Notes: a model not told the origin generated them from the letters alone. A DNA stretch of 64,000 nucleotides from Bartonella sp. HY328 (GCF_025449335.1 NZ_CP104883.1:2658501-2722500), one strand, 5' to 3'; shown: positions 1 to 7,981, counted from the stretch's first letter. Numbers and translations: made by a program.

Positions 1-532
1 CTGCCATGCCTTTTAAGACTGCAGCATGCATCACATTATTACCACCAAAAGCTAAACTCATTTCATCGCCGGAGAGAATATCCACTACCGGCACGGCACC
101 CAATCCTTGTCTTTCAGCTGCAAAAATTGCCTGCGCAATTTTCCGCTTTCCATCTTCTGCTGCATCTTGTGCATGCAATATTAATGTGGCATTTCCAGAA
201 CGAATGGCACTATCGACTTTCATCGCACCACTTACTATGCAGCCGCCACGTCGGCTTACTGCGAAACTACCAAGAACTGCCTTTTTTAATAATTCATCTA
301 CCAAATCCGCCAAGGTTTCTTCAACCACAACATCTTTTTTAAATGCTCTTGAAAATGCTTTGCGTCGCATCGCTTCTTCAAGAGTAGCGCGTGAAGCTAA
401 AACCCATGCACCACGCCCTGGCAAATTGCCCTTGATATCGGGAACAACAATACCATTTAAACCGCTTACAAAGCGAATCATATTTGCGTTGGATCCGCTT
501 TCTCTTGTAACTATACAAGTTCGGTCATTCAT
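1..532 (-). CDS. ylxR: YlxR/DUF448 family RNA-binding protein (3' end cut by window edge)
   Basis: The minus strand reads an uninterrupted frame from ATG at 532 to the window edge, 177 codons without a stop. It begins MNDRTCIVTRESG, the characteristic start of alphaproteobacterial YlxR proteins, followed by an IRFV segment and a PGRGAWV segment typical of the DUF448 fold. The second half reads as the L7Ae-like extension usual in Rhizobiales (a GGC.VSGAMKVDSAIRSG stretch). It lies directly downstream of nusA on the same strand, the conserved rimP-nusA-ylxR-infB order, so infB should follow beyond position 1. The family binds RNA and is tied to ribosome and RNase P function; its exact role is not settled. 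A plus-strand open frame over the same bases is only the mirror of this gene. An AAGGGA Shine-Dalgarno-like element lies about 14 bases upstream of the ATG. Confidence 0.88.
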   Translation of the reverse strand, partial: MNDRTCIVTRESGSNANMIRFVSGLNGIVVPDIKGNLPGRGAWVLASRATLEEAMRRKAFSRAFKKDVVVEETLADLVDELLKKAVLGSFAVSRRGGCIVSGAMKVDSAIRSGNATLILHAQDAAEDGKRKIAQAIFAAERQGLGAVPVVDILSGDEMSLAFGGNNVMHAAVLKGMA

Positions 533-557
533 AAATATTATAATTTCCCTTATTTAT

Positions 558-579
558 CGATAGGGTTTTCACCCTATCG
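558..579 (-). promoter_or_regulatory. Intercistronic hairpin with GAAA tetraloop between nusA and ylxR
   Basis: On the minus-strand transcript a perfect 9-bp stem (CGATAGGGT / ACCCTATCG) closes a GAAA tetraloop. It lies between the nusA stop and the ylxR start and has no following T-run, so it looks more like an mRNA stability or processing element than a terminator. Confidence 0.55.
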
Positions 580-601
580 CTTAAAACATCATTCACTCAA
601 G

Positions 602-2248
602 CTATTCTTTATCCGCCGACTGTAAATTTTCATCGCCTTCAGCTTCATGTTCAGCTTCTTCTGAGATCGCTTCTTCGTCACCAACTTCGGCGGCAATTTC
701 TTCTTCTGTTAGCCAACCAACCATGACGCGAGCAGCAACAATCATTTGCTCAGCCTCAGTGCGACTTACCTCAAAATTAGAGAAAACACCTGGATAATTG
801 ACCGTTTCATTGCCCTTACGTTCACGCCAGCCAACAAGATCATCTGCCGCATAACCAGCAAAATCCTCAACAGTCTTAACATCGTCTTCACCAACAGCAA
901 CCATCATTGCGGTTGTCATATTGGGAATTTCACGCAAATCATCACTGACGCCAAGCTCTTGACGTTTTGCATCAAGCTCTGACTCAATACGCTCAAGATA
1001 ATCACGCGCACGTTGTTGAATTTCAACTGCAGTATCTTCGTCAAAACCTTCAATTGAGCTTACTTCATCAGCATCAACATAAGCAATTTCTTCTATCGAT
1101 TCAAAACCTTCAGAAGCAAGAACCTGTGCGACCATTTCATCAACATCAAGCGCTTCCATAAACAGATTGGAGCGCGTGTTAAATTCTTTTTGGCGCCGTT
1201 CAGACTCTTCCTTCTCGGTTAAGATATCAATATCCCAGCCGGTAAGCTGCGAGGCAAGACGTACATTTTGACCGCGACGACCAATTGCAAGACTAAGCTG
1301 ATCGCTTGGCACAACAACTTCGATGCGTTCTGATTCTTCATCAAGTACAACCTTTGCAACTTCTGCTGGCTGCAACGCGTTAACGATAAAAGAAGCTGGC
1401 TCTGGTGACCAAGGTATAATGTCAACTTTTTCACCTTGCAACTCAGTAACAACCGCTTGCACACGACTACCACGCATACCAACGCAAGCACCAACTGGAT
1501 CAATTGAAGCATCACGAGACACAACGGCAATTTTAGCGCGTGAACCTGGATCACGAGCAACTGATTTAATCTCGATAATACCATCGTAAATTTCAGGTAC
1601 TTCCATGGTGAATAATTTGGCCATGAATTGTGGATGGGTACGGGATAAGAATACCTGCGGACCACGTTGCTCGCGGCGCACATCATGCACAAATGCACGA
1701 ATACGATCACCATAACGGAAGGATTCACGCGGAATAAGCTCATCACGACGCAAAATAGCTTCGCCACGACCAAGATCAACAATCACATTGCCATACTCAA
1801 CGCGCTTAACTGAACCAGAAATAATCTCGCCGATTTTGTCCTTATATTCTTCATATTGATGATCGCGTTCAGCTTCGCGCACCTTTTGTACGATAACTTG
1901 TTTTGCAGACTGAGCTGCAATACGACCAAAATCCATAGGAGGCAGAGGATCGGATAAAAACTCGCCGAGCTTTGCATCAGCCTTAACTTTTTGCGCATCT
2001 TTCAATGAAATTTGCGTTACAAAATCATCAACCCTATCAACGACTTCAAGCAAACGCTGCAACTTGATTTCACCCGATTTCGAGTTAATCTCGGCGCGAA
2101 TATTTGTTTCTTGCCCGAACCGTGAACGCGCAGCCTTTTGAATAGCATCGGCCATAGCAGCAATTACAATTTCACGATCGATAGACTTTTCACGAGCGAC
2201 AGCATCCGCAATTTGCAGAAGTTCAAGTCTGTTAGCACTCACAGCCAT
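602..2248 (-). CDS. nusA: Transcription termination/antitermination factor NusA
   Basis: The 548-residue protein binds RNA polymerase and nascent RNA and controls pausing, termination and antitermination. The order is an N-terminal polymerase-binding domain (about 1-130), an S1 domain (about 135-200, with GSVKRVEYGNVIVDLGRGEA), two KH domains (about 200-345, with GACVGMRGSRVQAV and AIGRRGQNVRLA), and a C-terminal region with helix-hairpin-helix/acidic repeats (about 360-520), followed by a Glu-rich tail. Length and domains match alphaproteobacterial NusA. The start is ATG at 2248 preceded by AAGGAGAG. It lies 69 bp downstream of rimP and upstream of ylxR, the usual operon. Nothing is missing. 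Confidence 0.97.
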   Translation of the reverse strand: MAVSANRLELLQIADAVAREKSIDREIVIAAMADAIQKAARSRFGQETNIRAEINSKSGEIKLQRLLEVVDRVDDFVTQISLKDAQKVKADAKLGEFLSDPLPPMDFGRIAAQSAKQVIVQKVREAERDHQYEEYKDKIGEIISGSVKRVEYGNVIVDLGRGEAILRRDELIPRESFRYGDRIRAFVHDVRREQRGPQVFLSRTHPQFMAKLFTMEVPEIYDGIIEIKSVARDPGSRAKIAVVSRDASIDPVGACVGMRGSRVQAVVTELQGEKVDIIPWSPEPASFIVNALQPAEVAKVVLDEESERIEVVVPSDQLSLAIGRRGQNVRLASQLTGWDIDILTEKEESERRQKEFNTRSNLFMEALDVDEMVAQVLASEGFESIEEIAYVDADEVSSIEGFDEDTAVEIQQRARDYLERIESELDAKRQELGVSDDLREIPNMTTAMMVAVGEDDVKTVEDFAGYAADDLVGWRERKGNETVNYPGVFSNFEVSRTEAEQMIVAARVMVGWLTEEEIAAEVGDEEAISEEAEHEAEGDENLQSADKE

Positions 2249-2317
2249 CGGGTTCTCTCCTTATCTGGTTGTCGCAACGCCCCCAACAAAGCGAGGCAAT
2301 TTACGTCATTTTGCTTT

Positions 2318-3016
2318 TTAAGACTGCTTGGAAGCATCCTTGCCGTCAGCATTTTCTTTATCTGCCACATCATCGCCACCCAATTCATCTTCAGGAATAA
2401 GCGATTGACGCAAAGCCTTATCTTTACGCAAAGCATCGCGAATAAGATCATCTGTCAATATAAGTCTTGCATCACTTAAAAGATTAAAACCAATTTTAAC
2501 CGACAATGCTTCACCATAGGCGGCCTTGTCTGTTCTTATAGTAAAGCCATCACTATCCACTGATTCGATATGACCACGGAATTTGCGGCGCCCATCAACC
2601 ATTTCACTGGTCTCAACTTTAGCAATATGTCCACGCCAATTAACAAAATCGGATTTACGCACGAGCGCACGATCAATACCAGGGGATGAAACTTCTAAAT
2701 GGTATTTACGTTCAATAACATCTTCAACATCAAGTACAGGAGAAACCGTACGACTAACAATTTCGCAATCATCAATGGTCATTGTGCCATCGGCGCGCTC
2801 TACCATAATTTGCAAAGTAAGACCATTAAGGCCTGAAAGATTAATACGAACGATACGATAGCCAAGTGGCTTCAAAACTGGTGCAATAACAGCATTAACA
2901 CGTGCTTCAACCCCAATTTCTTCAAACAAACGAGGTTCATTTATATCACTCACAGGCATATTATTGTCCTGTTCATCACTGTGATCATTTACCATGTCAC
3001 TGGTATTATTTGTCAT
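2318..3016 (-). CDS. rimP: Ribosome maturation factor RimP
   Basis: RimP assists 30S subunit maturation. The protein (232 residues from the ATG at 3016) carries the RimP N-terminal domain with DVEDVIERKYHLEVSSPGID, the strongest family signature, then the SH3-like C-terminal domain with GHIESVDSDGFTI. An acidic N-terminal extension (about 25 residues) and an acidic C-terminal tail are usual in Rhizobiales. A TTG at 3034 could extend the frame, but AGGA lies 7-8 bases before the ATG at 3016, so I chose that start. It is the first gene of the rimP-nusA-ylxR operon. A 23-bp near-perfect palindrome (3044-3066) lies just upstream. Confidence 0.95.
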   Translation of the reverse strand: MTNNTSDMVNDHSDEQDNNMPVSDINEPRLFEEIGVEARVNAVIAPVLKPLGYRIVRINLSGLNGLTLQIMVERADGTMTIDDCEIVSRTVSPVLDVEDVIERKYHLEVSSPGIDRALVRKSDFVNWRGHIAKVETSEMVDGRRKFRGHIESVDSDGFTIRTDKAAYGEALSVKIGFNLLSDARLILTDDLIRDALRKDKALRQSLIPEDELGGDDVADKENADGKDASKQS

Positions 3017-3043
3017 CAATAAGTCCTGTATCAAGATGTTCCG

Positions 3044-3066
3044 TTAAAAAGCTTAAAGCTTTTTAA
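3044..3066. promoter_or_regulatory. Near-perfect palindrome upstream of rimP
   Basis: TTAAAAAGCTT, one base, then AAGCTTTTTAA form an 11-bp inverted repeat, 28 bp before the rimP ATG. It could be an operator or a 5'-UTR hairpin. No family-specific motif was recognised. Confidence 0.35.
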
Positions 3067-3173
3067 AACAGTAATATTTCAAAAATATAAGATTTCATTC
3101 ATCAAGCTTTAGATTCACAAATTTAATGATTTAAAAGCTAAACAAAATACTCTCTTACCTTGATTTAGGTAAC

Positions 3174-3203
3174 AAAAAAGAGCGGGTCCAAGATGGCCCA
3201 CCC
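3174..3203 (-). terminator. Terminator-like hairpin, minus strand
   Basis: The minus-strand RNA can fold GUGGGCC / GGaCCCGC (one bulged A, 5-base loop) followed by TCTTTTTTG. It would end a transcript coming from the 3.2-4.2 kb non-coding block before rimP. The stem is imperfect. Confidence 0.4.
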
Positions 3204-3506
3204 TTGTCAACGTGATCAAGAATTTATCCTTATGTACTCTATTTCCCTCTTTATTTCAAGGGGGGATAAGTGATAAGCGCGAAACACCACATATTTCTTT
3301 CCAATTACCTCACTATTTTAACCGCGATAATTGTCATAACTTTTGGTGAGTTCCTTAGATGCCATACAATTAAGCCGTTAATCCAGTCCAATTTTTTCCA
3401 GCACCATTATCTTACCAAGATGTTTAATATATTGGCTGTTGTCTACCTCCTGACAACTCGTACCAGTAAAATATAAATTAAAGCGTGGTTAATTTTAACC
3501 CTGCAT

Positions 3507-3560
3507 GCGAGCGTCTATGGCTTCCCGTTTTATTGCATGGGAAGCAATATCTTAGCTCGC
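3507..3560. other. Nested stem-loop in non-coding block
   Basis: An outer 6-bp stem (GCGAGC / GCTCGC) encloses an inner perfect 7-bp stem (GCTTCCC / GGGAAGC, 12-base loop). It has no adjacent T-run on either strand. Direction and function are unknown. Confidence 0.45.
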
Positions 3561-3721
3561 TTTACCTTAAATTAGAAACATGTGACTTTTCAATCAACCA
3601 TTTTTTTGGGTAAACAAACTAGAGATACAGACAACGAGACAACTGAAGACAACTTATAAGCACAGCGCATGCAAAACACCAAACGCAAAGCAGCAGCTTA
3701 TATAAGGTTGAGGGTTTTTAA

Positions 3722-3835
3722 ATGGTATCAATTGATATTTTTTTGCAAGGCAACCAAATTAATGCAATTGCTAAGGCAATAAAAACAGCGAAAGCGTCAC
3801 GCCCTACTATCACAGCCCCACACGGACTATCGTAA
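3722..3835 (+). pseudogene. Transketolase-like gene fragment
   Basis: A 37-codon frame from ATG at 3722 ends at TAA 3833-3835. Its product contains NQINAIAKAIKTAKASRPT, which resembles the transketolase segment normally reading DGHDxxAIxxAIxxAKxxxRPTLIA. The DGHD residues are lost (LQGN here) and the frame stops shortly afterwards. There is no transketolase context on either side, so I read it as a decayed fragment of a tkt-like gene. The similarity is judged by eye. Confidence 0.45.
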
Positions 3836-3955
3836 GGAATCCAAATAAAACTTAACACAGCCTAGGATAAGCATATTTTAATTAATGACATTAGTATATT
3901 TTTATAATATAACTTTTATTTGATAATACCGAAATATATCATAAGAATTTTTATG

Positions 3956-4026
3956 TTGCAGAGGTAAAACTCTGCAATAGCAAGGTGTTTGGCTTAACGC
4001 CCCCCGCTTGAAGCTAAATACCTTGC
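3956..4026. other. Tandem hairpins
   Basis: TTGCAGAG / CTCTGCAA form an 8-bp stem with a GTAAAA loop (3956-3977). Next to it GCAAGGT (3980-3986) pairs with ACCTTGC (4020-4026) around a C-rich loop. They lie 3' of the LAB_N gene on its strand and could be part of its 3' UTR or an independent RNA. Confidence 0.4.
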
Positions 4027-4106
4027 TCCTCATTTTATTCAGCTGTATTTAATTCAACATATTTGAATTGGGTATGCAGATAAAATGACTGCTTGTTCTT
4101 AGCACA

Positions 4107-4164
4107 GGAACAGCACAGGATATCTGGTTTGTCACCCCGAACGGCCAGGTATCCTGTTGGTTCC
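4107..4164. other. Long imperfect stem-loop (about 18 bp)
   Basis: GGAAC, ACAGGATA and TCTGG pair in order with CCAGG, TATCCTGT and GTTCC, with only small bulges and a 17-base loop that includes CACCCCG. An extra CAC/GTG pair flanks it. It lies 80 bp 3' of the LAB_N gene stop on the minus strand and has no T-run, so it is not a classical terminator. It may be an RNA element or a dispersed palindrome. Confidence 0.5.
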
Positions 4165-4244
4165 GTGACATAATTCTAACCAATTAGATCGATAATATTT
4201 ATAAAAATCAAAACCAATTTTTTGGCAGTACTCAAGATCAATGC

Positions 4245-4577
4245 CTATTGATTTTTTATCGCCTGCATTTTATTATGACGCCGCTCATTAAAAATAAGCC
4301 AAAGATTTCGAATATAGATAAATAAGCCTGCGCCCTGCCCTAAAATGAACACTGGCTCTTTACGGCTTATGGCGTAAACAAATAAGATTAGACCACCGCC
4401 AAGCGAAAAGAACCAAAATGCAACCGGCACTATTGATCGCTTCGCTCGTTCTGATGCCAACCATTGCACAACAAAACGCATGGTAAACATAAGCTGTCCA
4501 CAATAGCCTATTACTGCCCACCAATCCATTTGCGCCACAAAAACTTCATGGAACCAATCGCCAAGTGCATTAAACAT
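4245..4577 (-). CDS. Lipid A biosynthesis N-terminal (LAB_N) domain membrane protein
   Basis: This 110-residue protein has three hydrophobic segments (roughly 20-40, 47-67 and 74-93) and the LAB_N pattern: WAVIGYCGQLMFTMRFVVQW near the start, then VPVAFWFFSLGGG, and a final YIRNLWLIF. Stand-alone LAB_N proteins usually sit beside a GT2 glycosyltransferase of the dolichol-phosphate mannosyltransferase type, and here the start lies 1 bp after that gene's stop. The two probably act together at the inner membrane in lipid-linked sugar or lipid A modification; the substrate cannot be told from sequence. It ends the operon, followed by the hairpin-rich block. Confidence 0.88.
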   Translation of the reverse strand: MFNALGDWFHEVFVAQMDWWAVIGYCGQLMFTMRFVVQWLASERAKRSIVPVAFWFFSLGGGLILFVYAISRKEPVFILGQGAGLFIYIRNLWLIFNERRHNKMQAIKNQ

Positions 4578-4578
4578 T

Positions 4579-5364
4579 TTAGTTATTCCCTTTGACTTCG
4601 TCTAATTTGGGGGCTTCATCTAATTTTGTCGCTGGGTTTAACTTTATTTCGCTAACCTTTGGTACAATTTTAAATCTACGGCGTAGCCACCATACTCCAA
4701 ACAGATCAAGAACACCAACTAAGGCGCGATCCAAAATGCCATAATTTGACTTGCCGTGCACCCGCTCGCGATCAATAACATCAAGATGTCCAACTTGATA
4801 GCCTTCACGCAGAACAAGGGCGGGCAAATAGCGATGCCAACCATTAAAGTAAGGTAGTTTTTTGAAAATATCAGCACGTACTGCTTTTAACCCGCAGCCA
4901 GAATCGCGCGTGTTGTCCTTCAATATAGCTTGGCGCAAACCATTGGCCATACGTGACGAAAATTGCTTTAACTTTGTGTCGGTGCGCTTCAACCTTTGCC
5001 CTGCCACCAAACCCAAGCTTTCACCACCAGCAATGAGCTTATCAACAAGTTGCGGTAAGTAAACTGGGTCATTTTGCCCATCACCGTCGAGGCTAACAAT
5101 AATACTGCCTGATGCAGCATAAACACCTGAACGAAGCGCACAGCTTTGCCCAGATGAGCGATCATGGCGAATATGGCGCAGAGGTTTTCCGTCCTCCATA
5201 CGCGAGGCCAAAAGCTTTGCTGTTGCATCAGTGGAACCATCATCGACCACCAGCACTTCATAGTTGCGCCCAGTCATTGCAGTGTCAATTTCGTCTAATA
5301 AAAAACCTAGGTTTTCAGCTTCATTACGGCAAGGTATGACAACAGAAATTTTCTTATCTGGCAA
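4579..5364 (-). CDS. Family 2 glycosyltransferase (dolichol-phosphate mannosyltransferase-like)
   Basis: The 261-residue protein has a GT-A fold: ISVVIPCRNEAENL at the start, VVDDGSTDAT for nucleotide-sugar binding (about 38-47), and SLDGDGQNDP around residue 92 carrying the DxD metal motif. A later GCGLKAVRADIF and the LLREGY-like acceptor region fit DPM1/ArnC-type enzymes, which move a sugar from a nucleotide to a polyprenyl phosphate. It lacks the C-terminal membrane domain of ArnC, which agrees with pairing to the LAB_N protein downstream. The start is a TTG at 5364 with AAGGA eight bases before it; no ATG is suitably placed. The C-terminal 35 residues are Lys/Glu-rich. Confidence 0.88.
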   Translation of the reverse strand: MPDKKISVVIPCRNEAENLGFLLDEIDTAMTGRNYEVLVVDDGSTDATAKLLASRMEDGKPLRHIRHDRSSGQSCALRSGVYAASGSIIVSLDGDGQNDPVYLPQLVDKLIAGGESLGLVAGQRLKRTDTKLKQFSSRMANGLRQAILKDNTRDSGCGLKAVRADIFKKLPYFNGWHRYLPALVLREGYQVGHLDVIDRERVHGKSNYGILDRALVGVLDLFGVWWLRRRFKIVPKVSEIKLNPATKLDEAPKLDEVKGNN

Positions 5365-5536
5365 AGATATTATCCTTGACTTTATAGCATAAAGCCACGA
5401 ATTCTATCTGGCCTAATGCATTGGGTTAAATAAATTTATAAGCATCTATAAAGCACAATTTGGTAAAGAATAACTTTTAATCCAATCTTTTGCTTATGGC
5501 AGTTATCTTTTAACCTAGCGATTTTGCACTCCAATA

Positions 5537-5707
5537 TTATAACAAGACGCATATTTTACATATTATCATAAGCTGAGCTGCATTGGTAAAAACAGTTCCA
5601 TCTTGGCTATAGGCGTCTTTTTTCAGCATTTCTTCGATTTGTAAAGTTTTTTTAGCAACAATTGATGTTTTCAGCCATTTTTCACTGGTCGAGCCAACAA
5701 AACCACC
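5537..5707 (-). pseudogene. In-frame open stretch after the stop of the unknown gene
   Basis: Beyond the TGA at 5714-5716 and a second TGA at 5708-5710, the same frame stays open for 56 codons and reads like protein (GSTSEKWLKTSIVAKKTLQI, then EEMLKKDAYSQDGTVFTNAA). There is no convincing start. It may be the lost 3' part of the 5714-6172 gene or a remnant of another gene. Confidence 0.35.
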
Positions 5708-5713
5708 TCAATA

Positions 5714-6172
5714 TCATATGATAATTATTTGATCATCATCTGTTTTTTGCGCGGTGAAGCACTGTAACCACTCACCAATAGTAAGATTTTTAATCATATT
5801 ATAATGCCCTTGTTGATTGGAAAGGCGCGTTAAAAATGGGCTGGGGACATCTGAGCCCAAACGAAATTTTTCATATAAGAGATGGTATCTAATTAGGCTT
5901 TTGCTCAACTTGCTAAAAATAGCAGCTTTATCAACAAATATTTTGGCCGCAGGTGGGATTTTCAAATGTGGCATTGCACTTAACCATGTGCCGATAAGGC
6001 CAGGCGCATAAATACAAACGCCATTATTTTCAGGAAGATCTTCGTGTAGAATTTCGCTCTTGCTTAGCGCATAAAAACACGTTGTAAAATTGCTCAGCGA
6101 AAGTGGAATTTTTACACCATAAGGTATGAGAAGCACTGCGTCCTTAACGTCAACTAGTTTAAAATCATCCAT
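5714..6172 (-). CDS. Hypothetical protein, unknown function
   Basis: I do not recognise this 152-residue protein. It begins MDDFKLVDVKDAVLLIPYGV, has no signal peptide or clear membrane span, and ends in DDDQIIII. Mixed alpha/beta composition with a hydrophobic core suggests a soluble cytoplasmic protein. The two stops at its end are followed in the same frame by an open, protein-like stretch to 5537, so it may be a truncated version of a longer ancestor of about 210 residues. It stands alone, 349 bp upstream of the glycosyltransferase and 398 bp from rimI. No function is proposed. Confidence 0.6.
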   Translation of the reverse strand: MDDFKLVDVKDAVLLIPYGVKIPLSLSNFTTCFYALSKSEILHEDLPENNGVCIYAPGLIGTWLSAMPHLKIPPAAKIFVDKAAIFSKLSKSLIRYHLLYEKFRLGSDVPSPFLTRLSNQQGHYNMIKNLTIGEWLQCFTAQKTDDDQIIII

Positions 6173-6570
6173 GTTAATTGCAGTTTAAATCCATTTGGTT
6201 AAATTTTATAGCTATTATAAACAAAGAGTTGCGAGCTCACTACAGATTTTCTGAGAAAATTGTTAAATTGAAAAAAAATCAAGCAAACGCAAAAAAATAT
6301 GAAAAAATACTTGCCGAACAAAAAAAATTGCGACACTATGTGATGTAATTAGCAAATTCAAATCCATAACAGTTTTAGGATTTACACTTTCACGTCTGGC
6401 GAATAATTGTAATTTTAAACGCCGTTTTAAATCCTATTCATTTTTGTAAATCTGAAGGTGAGAGACTTTTTCTTTCACCGCATCAGAGGGGAAAACCGGG
6501 TGACGGAAATATCCGCACCCGGTTTAAAGTGGTTATTCCCATGATTAAACTTTTTAAGAAATTATGCTTT
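6173..6570. other. Intergenic region between unknown gene and rimI
   Basis: This AT-rich region has no gene. It includes a strong hairpin at 6492-6526 and a GGTGA/TCACC inverted repeat near 6458-6480. Confidence 0.5.
6492..6526 (-). terminator. Strong hairpin downstream of rimI
   Basis: AAACCGGGTG pairs with CACCCGGTTT around an inner CGGA/TCCG stem. On the minus strand, 45 bp after the rimI stop, it is followed by TTTTCCCC. It is probably the rimI terminator, although the T-run is short. Confidence 0.55.
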
Positions 6571-7074
6571 TTAGGGTGTTTCTGCCAGCGAATAAATTAA
6601 TTTACGCCGCAAGATAAGCGCATCACTACGACCATCGGGTGAGCGATAATAGCCTGCGCGTCTGCCTACTTCTTCAAAACCAAATCTTTTATAAAGTGTT
6701 ATTGCAGCAATGTTGTTTTCGTCAACCTCTAAAAAAGCACTTTCAATGCGGTGGTGATAAAAATGACGTAACAAAGCATGCATAAGCTTTCGCCCAACGC
6801 CATCACCGCGATGATCTTTATCTACGGCAATTGATAAAATTTCAGCCTCATCCGCAACAAGTCGTGCCAATACAAAGGCTACCATATTATCAGGCTGCTT
6901 TATAGGACGGGCGGATAAGCCAAAAATAGTGCTATCTTGCAAAAAATTGTAAAAAGCATTTTCATCCCAAGTCTCAAAAAATGAACCTGCATGCAAACGA
7001 TGCAAAGCCTCCACATCGTCGAGAATTAAAGGGGCGATGGCCATATTGCGTCTCATAAAGGGTAATCTGGTCAT
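6571..7074 (-). CDS. rimI: Ribosomal protein S18-alanine N-acetyltransferase-like GNAT (RimI)
   Basis: The 167-residue GNAT protein would transfer acetyl from acetyl-CoA to a protein N-terminus. Seen in sequence: the beta-4 strand AEILSIAVDKDHRGDGVGRKLM (about 95-115), with a GDGVGR acetyl-CoA pyrophosphate loop, then FLEVDENNIAAITLYKRFGF and VGRRAGYY, which are the hallmark C-terminal motifs of RimI. The N-terminal FxxWDENAF also fits. In many Rhizobiales rimI sits beside tsaB; here it stands alone. ATGs at codons 1, 7 and 11 are all possible starts; I kept the longest. Confidence 0.88.
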   Translation of the reverse strand: MTRLPFMRRNMAIAPLILDDVEALHRLHAGSFFETWDENAFYNFLQDSTIFGLSARPIKQPDNMVAFVLARLVADEAEILSIAVDKDHRGDGVGRKLMHALLRHFYHHRIESAFLEVDENNIAAITLYKRFGFEEVGRRAGYYRSPDGRSDALILRRKLIYSLAETP

Positions 7075-7399
7075 GCTCGTCCTAAATCAAATTTTACTAA
7101 TATATGCCAACTCAAAAATGCATTTGAATAAATCACCCTTTATCCAAATCTATGAATTTGCGCTTCATATCATAATTGTATATAATTTGCATCCTATTGA
7201 ATACTGGCTTTAAATTTTTGTAAAATATGCAAGCCTATATCGCTCTATTAGCGCTTCAAACACTTTACAGGCGCGATATTAAGTCGATCAAATAAACTAG
7301 CCAATATATAATTATGCAATAAAGTCAAAGCATTATACACTGGACAATAAAAATTGCTCATAAAGCAATAGTTAAAATGTATTTTAAAGGAAAAATAAG

Positions 7400-7476
7400 T
7401 GGTACGGTTGATAGGAGTTGAACCTACGACCTCTGGTGCCACAAACCAGCGCTCTAACCAACTGAGCTACAACCGC
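7400..7476 (-). tRNA. tRNA-His (GTG)
   Basis: The minus strand reads GCGGTTG, then TAGCTCAGTTGGTTAGAGC for the D arm, a CTGGT-TTGTGGC-ACCAG anticodon arm with anticodon GTG, the GGTTCAACTCC T arm, and an encoded CCA. The acceptor stem pairs G1 with U72 and the discriminator is A73, with no encoded G-1:C73 pair. That is the divergent alphaproteobacterial tRNA-His type. The length is 77 nt including CCA. Confidence 0.97.
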
Positions 7477-7981
7477 ACAAAGAATATTAAATTCTGTTTG
7501 CGTGACATACGTAAATTCACACTCATTTGCAAGAGCTTTATTCTATTTTTTTTAAATATCCTGTTAAAAATATAAAGATTGGCGGCACCTTGATGGGAAA
7601 TTTATGCATATAAGCCTTTTAAAACAGCAACAAAAGTCTTTAAACTTAGTCAGTAAAATTGTAAAGAATCGATATAATAATGCGTAGCAATGTCTTTTTA
7701 TAAGGACGACTTAGGATCACCTACTTCAAATGATATAGCAGCAATATAACCAACTACTTTAAATAATGCTTGTTTTGATTATACGCGAACAGAACCCAAT
7801 CAACAAAATTTAAGAACGAAGCCTTTAAATAGATATATTACATAGAACTAAAATCATATTTCAGATCCATAACTTAAACTTTAGGGTGACATTTTTTAAC
7901 TAAGCATCTTTTCGTTTCCCTTTTGTTCACTTATTATGATTACCATGCTATACAAAGAGCAGATAAAGGCATGGTTTAAAA
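7477..7981. other. Intergenic region between tRNA-His and ruvC
   Basis: It is AT-rich with no gene or strong hairpin. A 26-codon protein-like open stretch on the minus strand (about 7707-7787) has no start and is probably chance or a remnant. Confidence 0.4.

Larger units (their letters stand above)
3204..4244. other. Gene-poor block with several strong hairpins
   Basis: About 1 kb lacks a convincing intact gene. It contains a small hairpin with a CCTCCT loop on the plus strand (3438-3457), a nested stem-loop (3507-3560: GCGAGC/GCTCGC outside, GCTTCCC/GGGAAGC inside), a transketolase-like remnant (3722-3835), tandem hairpins (3956-4026) and a long stem (4107-4164). A 68-codon plus-strand frame at 3270 has no recognisable features. 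The density of stems suggests one or more small RNAs or palindromic elements, but no known RNA family was recognised. Confidence 0.5.

Noticed and set aside
6..563. A 185-codon plus-strand open frame at the left edge
   Set aside because: It is the mirror of ylxR on the minus strand, whose translation begins MNDRTCIVTR and fits the operon.
3270..3476. A 68-codon plus-strand frame in the hairpin block
   Set aside because: Its composition and lack of homology cues argue against a gene, and it runs into structured RNA-like sequence.
7707..7787. A 26-residue protein-like stretch (ALFKVVGYIAAISFEVGDPK) on the minus strand
   Set aside because: It has no start codon or homologue that I recognise and is too short to call.
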